Below are positions 59,277 through 64,000 of a stretch of DNA of 64,000 nt, one piece after another. Under the pieces are notes generated by a model. The model was not told the origin of the DNA and made no database searches. It worked only from the letters and a program-made list of their open reading frames with translations. How positions within the stretch are numbered: position 1 is the stretch's first letter; each line of letters starts with the position of its first letter. Both the position numbers and the translations under genes were made by a program. Source of the DNA: Hypholoma sublateritium FD-334 SS-4. Taxonomy: Eukaryota > Basidiomycota > Agaricomycetes > Agaricales > Strophariaceae. The stretch spans positions 62,001 to 126,000 of the forward strand of contig KN817571.1 in NCBI GenBank assembly GCA_000827495.1. Direction: 5' to 3'.

Positions 59277-60278
59277 ATGGCATCTAAACTACCATCCGTC
59301 CTGGCCGCGACCGAGGAGGAGATTCAGCTGTTGTTGGCTGCGCAATGCCACATTGGCACCAAAAATTGCGATGTGCAGATGTCCCCCTACGTCTGGAAGA
59401 GACGCTCTGATGGTGCGCGCAATAGCAACTGTGAAATTCTGATTTTCGCCTTACCCCGGCTCAGGAATCCACATCTTGAACATCGGAAAGACCTGGGAGA
59501 AACTCGTCCTTGCCGCCCGTATCATCGCTGCCGTCGAGAACCCCAATGACGTCTGTGTCATCTCGGCGCGCCCCTACGGCCACCGCGCGGTCCTCAAATA
59601 CGCCGCCAGCACCGGTGCCCAGGCCATCGCCGGACGCTTCACCCCCGGTTCCTTCACCAATTACATCACCCGTTCGTTCAAGGAGCCCCGCCTTATCATC
59701 GTCACCGACCCCCGTGTCGACCACCAGGCCATCCGTGAGGCTTCCTACGTCAACATCCCCGTCATTGCTCTTTGCGATACCGATGCGCCTCTGAAATTTG
59801 TGGACGTTGCCATCCCCACGAACAACAAGACAAGACACTCCATCGGTCTCATCTGGTGGCTCCTTGCCCGTGAAGTCCTCCGCCTCCGTGGAACCATCCC
59901 CAGGACAAGCGACGGCTGGAATGTCATGGTCGACATGTTCTTCTACAGGGATCCTGAAGAGGTTGAGAAACAGCAACAGGAGGAGGCCCAGGCCAAACTT
60001 GCTGCTCAACAGGGCGCTGAGGTCGAGGCCCCTGCTGGTTTGTCGGAGTGGGACGTCACAAGCGCCCCTGCCGGAGGAATTAACCCCGCATTGGCTACTG
60101 AGGGCGGTGAGTCTCATATATCACTCCTACTCTATATATGCCTCTTAACTCTGCTCCAGGTGCTCTTGACTGGTCCGCTGACCCCCAACCCGGTAACACC
60201 GACTGGTCCGCTGAGCCCGCCGCTGGAGGATGGGGTGCAGAGGCCCCTGCCACCACCGGTAACAGCGGTTGGGATTAA
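59277..60278 (+). CDS. RPS0: 40S ribosomal protein S0 (uS2, RPSA)
   Basis: Three exons (59277-59412, 59465-60106, 60160-60278) encode 298 residues. It is typical uS2 of eukaryotes: [53 protein letters not shown], the stretch up to [30 protein letters not shown] and [15 protein letters not shown]. The acidic C-terminal tail carries repeated DWSA and GWG motifs that help 40S assembly and ribosome docking in fungi. Codon use in exon 2 is strongly C-ending (AAC, GTC, ATC, CGC/CGT), as expected for a highly expressed gene. A short leader intron is likely. Confidence 0.97.
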
Positions 60279-60411
60279 ATCTAGGCAGCCCTCTTACCCT
60301 GTCATCTGGTTGCATCTTCGGCATACGTTCAGGCTTATGTGCTTAGCTATGGTCTCTTCTTACTGCCAGTATGTCAAAAAGAATATGATATTCATGATTT
60401 TTCTCTCCCTC

Positions 60412-61916
60412 TCATACATCGCACACAACAGCGTAAGGAGACGCAATGCCTTCAACAATGGTCAGCGATGTGGAATGGGTGGGCAGGAATCGACATACCA
60501 GATAGATATAGCTTTCTTCGTGCTGAATCATATGATGCTGAAGTTCCCCCGGACATGACCGTACCATCATCTTCGAAAACCTGCAGACGATGAAAATTCG
60601 GCAGCTTTGAGGAAGGAAAGGGTGCTGTACCTTTTCAACCTTATACTTTTCCCCGTAGAATGCATTCGAGCCTATGTTGATTGAGAGTCGTAAGATCAAT
60701 GTTGGTGAAGTCAACGACGGATTCTTCATGTGTTTGCCTGCAAGTGGAAGACGGGGAACAGCTGTAGATCGGCATTTCAGTATCTTGCATCTCAACTGCG
60801 AAACTGCAATTCACCTGCAGCTAAAATTTGCCCGTCGTCATCGATGGACAAATTATCGAGGAAGTATTCTTCCATGCCTATTATTCAGCGCTACTAAAAA
60901 AGAAATCGAGCGACTCACCTGTTTTGATAGAATCCGTTGCGACCAGTGTATCATCTGACTGTCGTTCCAGGACTTCGACTACACCTGTAATTGAATTCGC
61001 TACGTATATTGTTCCATTCGAGGCTGCAGTTATGCCGTTGGTAGAGGTGATCTTCGAAAGAGCAGGTCTGCAACCTTCGTCGACGTGGCAATAACCCACA
61101 AAGGCAGACTTGCTGCCAATTAGATTTAACTTTCTTGCCTACTCGTTCATCCGCATGTTAGAAGGTAAGGCAGACAAGGTATGGAATTACGCATACAAAT
61201 CCAACCCGGGCGCCGTGGTCATTGGTCACGTAAAAGCTTTTGCCGTCGGGAGAGCCTAGGACAGAATTTGGTGTAACGATAGCATTGCCGTCTGCGACCG
61301 TCTTGACATGCTGCATCGACGTGCTTCCCAACACCGTTTCGAATATTTCGACCACTGAATCCGCGCCGACATCAGAAGGAGGTGCACCTCCCAGTGGTAT
61401 CCGGTGGTTTACCAGGTAGATGAATAGATGCTCAGGGTGCAGCGTGGAGGCCACGACGTCCATGCCGTGCAAGGAGAGTCCGCGGCCGTTGTTGAAGTCA
61501 GAAGTGGTCAGGCGCGTAACATGCGAGGTGGCCGGGTCGTACATAGCCACGTAGTCTGTCGTGGACGCCCCTGTGGTATTGAACTGCTCCATGGCTGGAA
61601 TCCAGTGAGCCCTGCTCAATGGCGTTGAGCATGCTAGATAGACAAGCCCCGATGGCTGGTGGAGAATGAGTTCTGGGTATTTCAGAACGCAGCTTCAGTT
61701 GGCTGGCTCCAAAGGATATATCTGAGAGAGCTCGCCTTCACATGCTTGTAATTCCGGTATGATTTTGCAATTCTTGTTGTTGAGGGATTGAACTAGGCGA
61801 GACGGACTGATTCCCGCTCGCGCGAGGAACGACTTGAGATATATTTGGTAGAAACCTCCTATTATGGCCAAGAGAACGATCGTCGTGCTCAAGAGAACAC
61901 GCTGAAGGACGCCCAT
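60412..61916 (-). CDS. Paraoxonase/arylesterase-like protein (copy 2)
   Basis: Seven exons: 61736-61916, 61197-61672, 60919-61138, 60815-60868, 60631-60761, 60499-60580, 60412-60449; 393 residues. An N-terminal hydrophobic anchor ([21 protein letters not shown]) precedes the propeller: [55 protein letters not shown] and the end [12 protein letters not shown]. The likely Ca2+ and catalytic residues of paraoxonases are therefore kept, except that the residue equivalent to Asp54 of human PON1 appears to be Glu (ACEELIL). Intron 1 (61673-61735) has no usable GT donor; GCGAGC gives the right phase, so a GC-AG intron is proposed. Its 3' end faces the RPS0 gene, 133 bp between stops. Confidence 0.86.
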
Positions 61917-62413
61917 TCTGGAAAGATGAAGATTCTGAAGGCTCTATGAGGGGTTCTAATTAGCCTATGGTGGTGGTGGTGGTGTTAAAACGGATGGCCA
62001 AATTTGGATGAGCGTCGAGTTGGCGTCAAGGGTATGGCAGTCGACGGTGACCCGATAAAGCTAAAACTGACTCTACTAGTGCCACACATACAAATATCAT
62101 CACGGCCGAATGATATGACCACTATGCTGTAATGGCTCATTGGAAAGAAGACCCACATAAAAACATTCGAATTTCGGACAAAGAAATAGAAGAGATAAGA
62201 TGGAAGAACAAAATAAAACGAAGAACACCTTGAGAACACCAATCAAATAAAACAGTAGAGCATTCATACCCCTGTGAATAATATGCAAGTGACTGAAAGA
62301 GGTTACCTCGTCCATACTTCCTCATTTACTGTTATGTTTATGCCGTTTACTCGTGCAGTACATCTTGCTAGATACAAATGAGCAAATCTACATGCAAAAC
62401 CGGACTAAATCGA
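61917..62413. other. Intergenic region with (TGG)n run
   Basis: About 500 bp. A TGG trinucleotide run (about six units) lies at 61967-61984, just upstream of the second paraoxonase-like gene. No gene is supported. Confidence 0.45.
61967..61984. repeat. (TGG)6 microsatellite
   Basis: A run of about six TGG units about 50 bp upstream of the start codon of the second paraoxonase-like gene. Noncoding; likely length-variable. Confidence 0.75.
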
Positions 62414-63706
62414 TTAAAAATAGTCGACAAGGACAGAAAAATTAAATGTAGTTTTTGCTTCCGTACTGGACAGCAGAGGAAAGTGACTGGCTTGAAGCCG
62501 AAGTATGGTCTCCCTTTCTGGACAGCGGCGAGTCACCAGCTGGCTGAATATTTTCACCACCAAAGTAATGGTCCCCAGCAGCGGAAATCTCTTGCCGCTC
62601 AGTGCCCTATCCAGTGTCCTCCATGAGTCAAAGCACTCTTCAAAAGGGCCATCTATGAGGAGGTTGATATGAAGTGTAATTGATTTCAGATGTGGAAAAG
62701 GTGCTTTCTCCAGGGTCAAAAGGTCTGCCAGACCATGCAGGGAGTCTTCAAAGCGGTCGTACATATCTAGTTCGAAGGCTAGGGATTGTAAGTTTTGGAG
62801 GACATGAAGGCGAAGCCCACAGAGCGGATAAGTGATTTCTAGGAGGATGATTATTAGGCATTATATTGCAAAGAAATATCTAGTGGCTAGCTTACCCTCG
62901 ATTTCTAGAGACGTGAGCGTCTCGCTTGCGGCGGTAAGAACCTTATTGATATTTTTGACATCCGCATCGCATTCCAAATGACTACAGAGGTCTCGAAGAC
63001 CTCTGATGTCGAATGCTGGACGGAAGCCTTGTGCCTCAAATAGCAAGGCGGTCATGCTCGCAGCATTCCCGCCTCCTACATCCAAGCTCCGAAGTCGCGA
63101 TATTATGTGGGATGTAGATTGTGTTGAGGACAATGTTTCCACAGGGCCAAACTCCATTTGATCCATGTAGAAATTCTCTAGATGGGCCATAGAAGCTAAT
63201 ATAGATGCAGGAAATTTGGTGAAGGCCGTCAACCCGAGCGATGTCAATGTAGGTAGTTGCATGATACCATACAGTATCGATAGATGGTCCCGAGGAATTG
63301 CATTCCATGCCCATTTGTTATGACTGCCACCTGCATGCAGCAAATTGAACACTCTGAGCAAAGGAAGCCGTCCCAGTAAACGCTGTACCTCCCCATCGAT
63401 GAAGTCGGATTCTAGGATTGAGTAAGAGAGAGTGCGCACACAGGAAGCTATGTCTGGGGTTCGGTCAAGCAAGCTATTGAATGCCTTGGGAAGATGGTCA
63501 CGGTGGGCACCCGGATGCGGAAACGACAGGAAAGTGAGGGTTGAGTAAATGTGTCGCCTCGTGATGGACAGGAATATTTTGGAAGCCAAGGAGCATGCTT
63601 TGAGATGTGTGTAATCTGCTAGGAGGTAGTAAGAATCGTCAACTTCGGCAGCTAATAGGTCTATGATGGTCTCAACTATGTCGAGCGGAAGGTGTGTTGC
63701 TGCCAT
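62414..63706 (-). CDS. F-box-like/LRR-type protein
   Basis: Two exons (62896-63706, 62414-62838) encode 411 residues. The N terminus (THLPLDIVETIIDLLAAEVDD, then THLKACSLASKIFLSITRRHIYSTL) is a typical basidiomycete F-box-like start. Degenerate leucine-rich segments follow: LPLLRVFNLLHAGG, LPTLTSLGLTAFTKFP, MAHLENFYMDQMEF, SRLRSLDVGG, FPHLKSITLHINLL. Mushroom genomes hold many such single genes, probably SCF ubiquitin ligase adaptors; the substrate cannot be told. The C-terminal exon keeps the same style, so the model looks complete. Confidence 0.8.
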
Positions 63707-64000
63707 TCAGCGGGGAGTGAGTTGGCGGTTCAAGCTATCTGACAAGCTCTATGTAGAATTTGATTCGCAATGGGAACAGTCTTCATGAATCATGATCGCC
63801 GGATTTTGAAGAGCTCTGCTGCACAAAATGATACAGCCTGCCGGTAGGTGATTTCAAGTGGAGCCTCAGGTGAACAGTATCAAGTTGGTTTGATGGCGGT
63901 TCAAACGTTCAAATAAGACTCGATTTTGGGTTTCCCACATACATATCGTACAGCCACCGTTTGACCACGGCCTCGATAACCATGCTATGCATTAGACCAA
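63707..64000. other. Upstream region at window end
   Basis: About 290 bp, probably the promoter of the F-box-like gene. No other feature is seen. Confidence 0.4.

Overview
The window looks like nuclear DNA of a filamentous basidiomycete, probably an Agaricomycete. Evidence: about 24 genes on both strands, nearly all cut by many 45-65 nt GT-AG introns; the regulator and receptor families are those of mushrooms (WOPR/Gti1-Pac2 regulators, a DUF6533-type seven-helix receptor, a two-finger C2H2 factor with the FSRADSLKRH signature, an F-box/LRR-type protein). I found no plasmid, phage, CRISPR array or transposon. Each gene model was built by joining exons by hand at splice sites so that reading phase and family motifs agree; exon lists are in the entries.

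Layout. 0.5-9.2 kb: tail-anchored CRAL-TRIO protein (+), protein phosphatase 4 catalytic subunit (-), C2H2 factor (+), splicing factor CWC24 (-). 11-20 kb: CYS3-type bZIP (+), LysM protein (+), then glycolipid transfer protein (-) and free methionine-R-sulfoxide reductase (+) sharing a 253 bp promoter. 20-23 kb: cysteinyl-tRNA synthetase (-), whose stop lies 36 bp from that of the reductase. 26-30.5 kb: two WOPR-domain regulators in tandem (+). 31-36.5 kb: TFIIA large subunit (-), a small coiled-coil protein (+) and palC (-), the last two enclosed by two identical, convergent tRNA-Val(AAC) genes. 36.5-45.7 kb: PIG-U/GAB1 (+), Mcy1-type cysteine synthase (-), a paraoxonase-like protein (-), bleomycin hydrolase (+). 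46-56 kb: membrane-anchored protein of unknown function (+), CoA-binding YccU-like protein (-), SAGA adaptor ADA2 (+), Paf1-complex subunit CTR9 (-). 57-64 kb: DUF6533 receptor (+), ribosomal protein RPS0 (+), a second paraoxonase-like gene (-), F-box-like protein (-).

Most genes are housekeeping. Several touch sulfur amino acids (CYS3-like bZIP, fRMsr, CysRS, Mcy1), but they are interleaved with unrelated genes and this may be chance. The most unusual points are a 5-nt micro-exon and a 14-nt exon in the cysteine synthase gene, three introns that need GC donors, the inverted identical tRNA pair, the tandem WOPR paralogs of very different length, and two paraoxonase-like genes 18 kb apart with nearly identical exon lengths. 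I found no clear evidence of a wholly new system.

Long stretches without a recognisable gene lie at 3.6-5.5, 6.4-8.0, 9.2-11.2, 12.1-14.9, 16.4-18.2, 23.2-26.0, 27.2-28.8, 40.5-41.9 and 56.2-57.4 kb.
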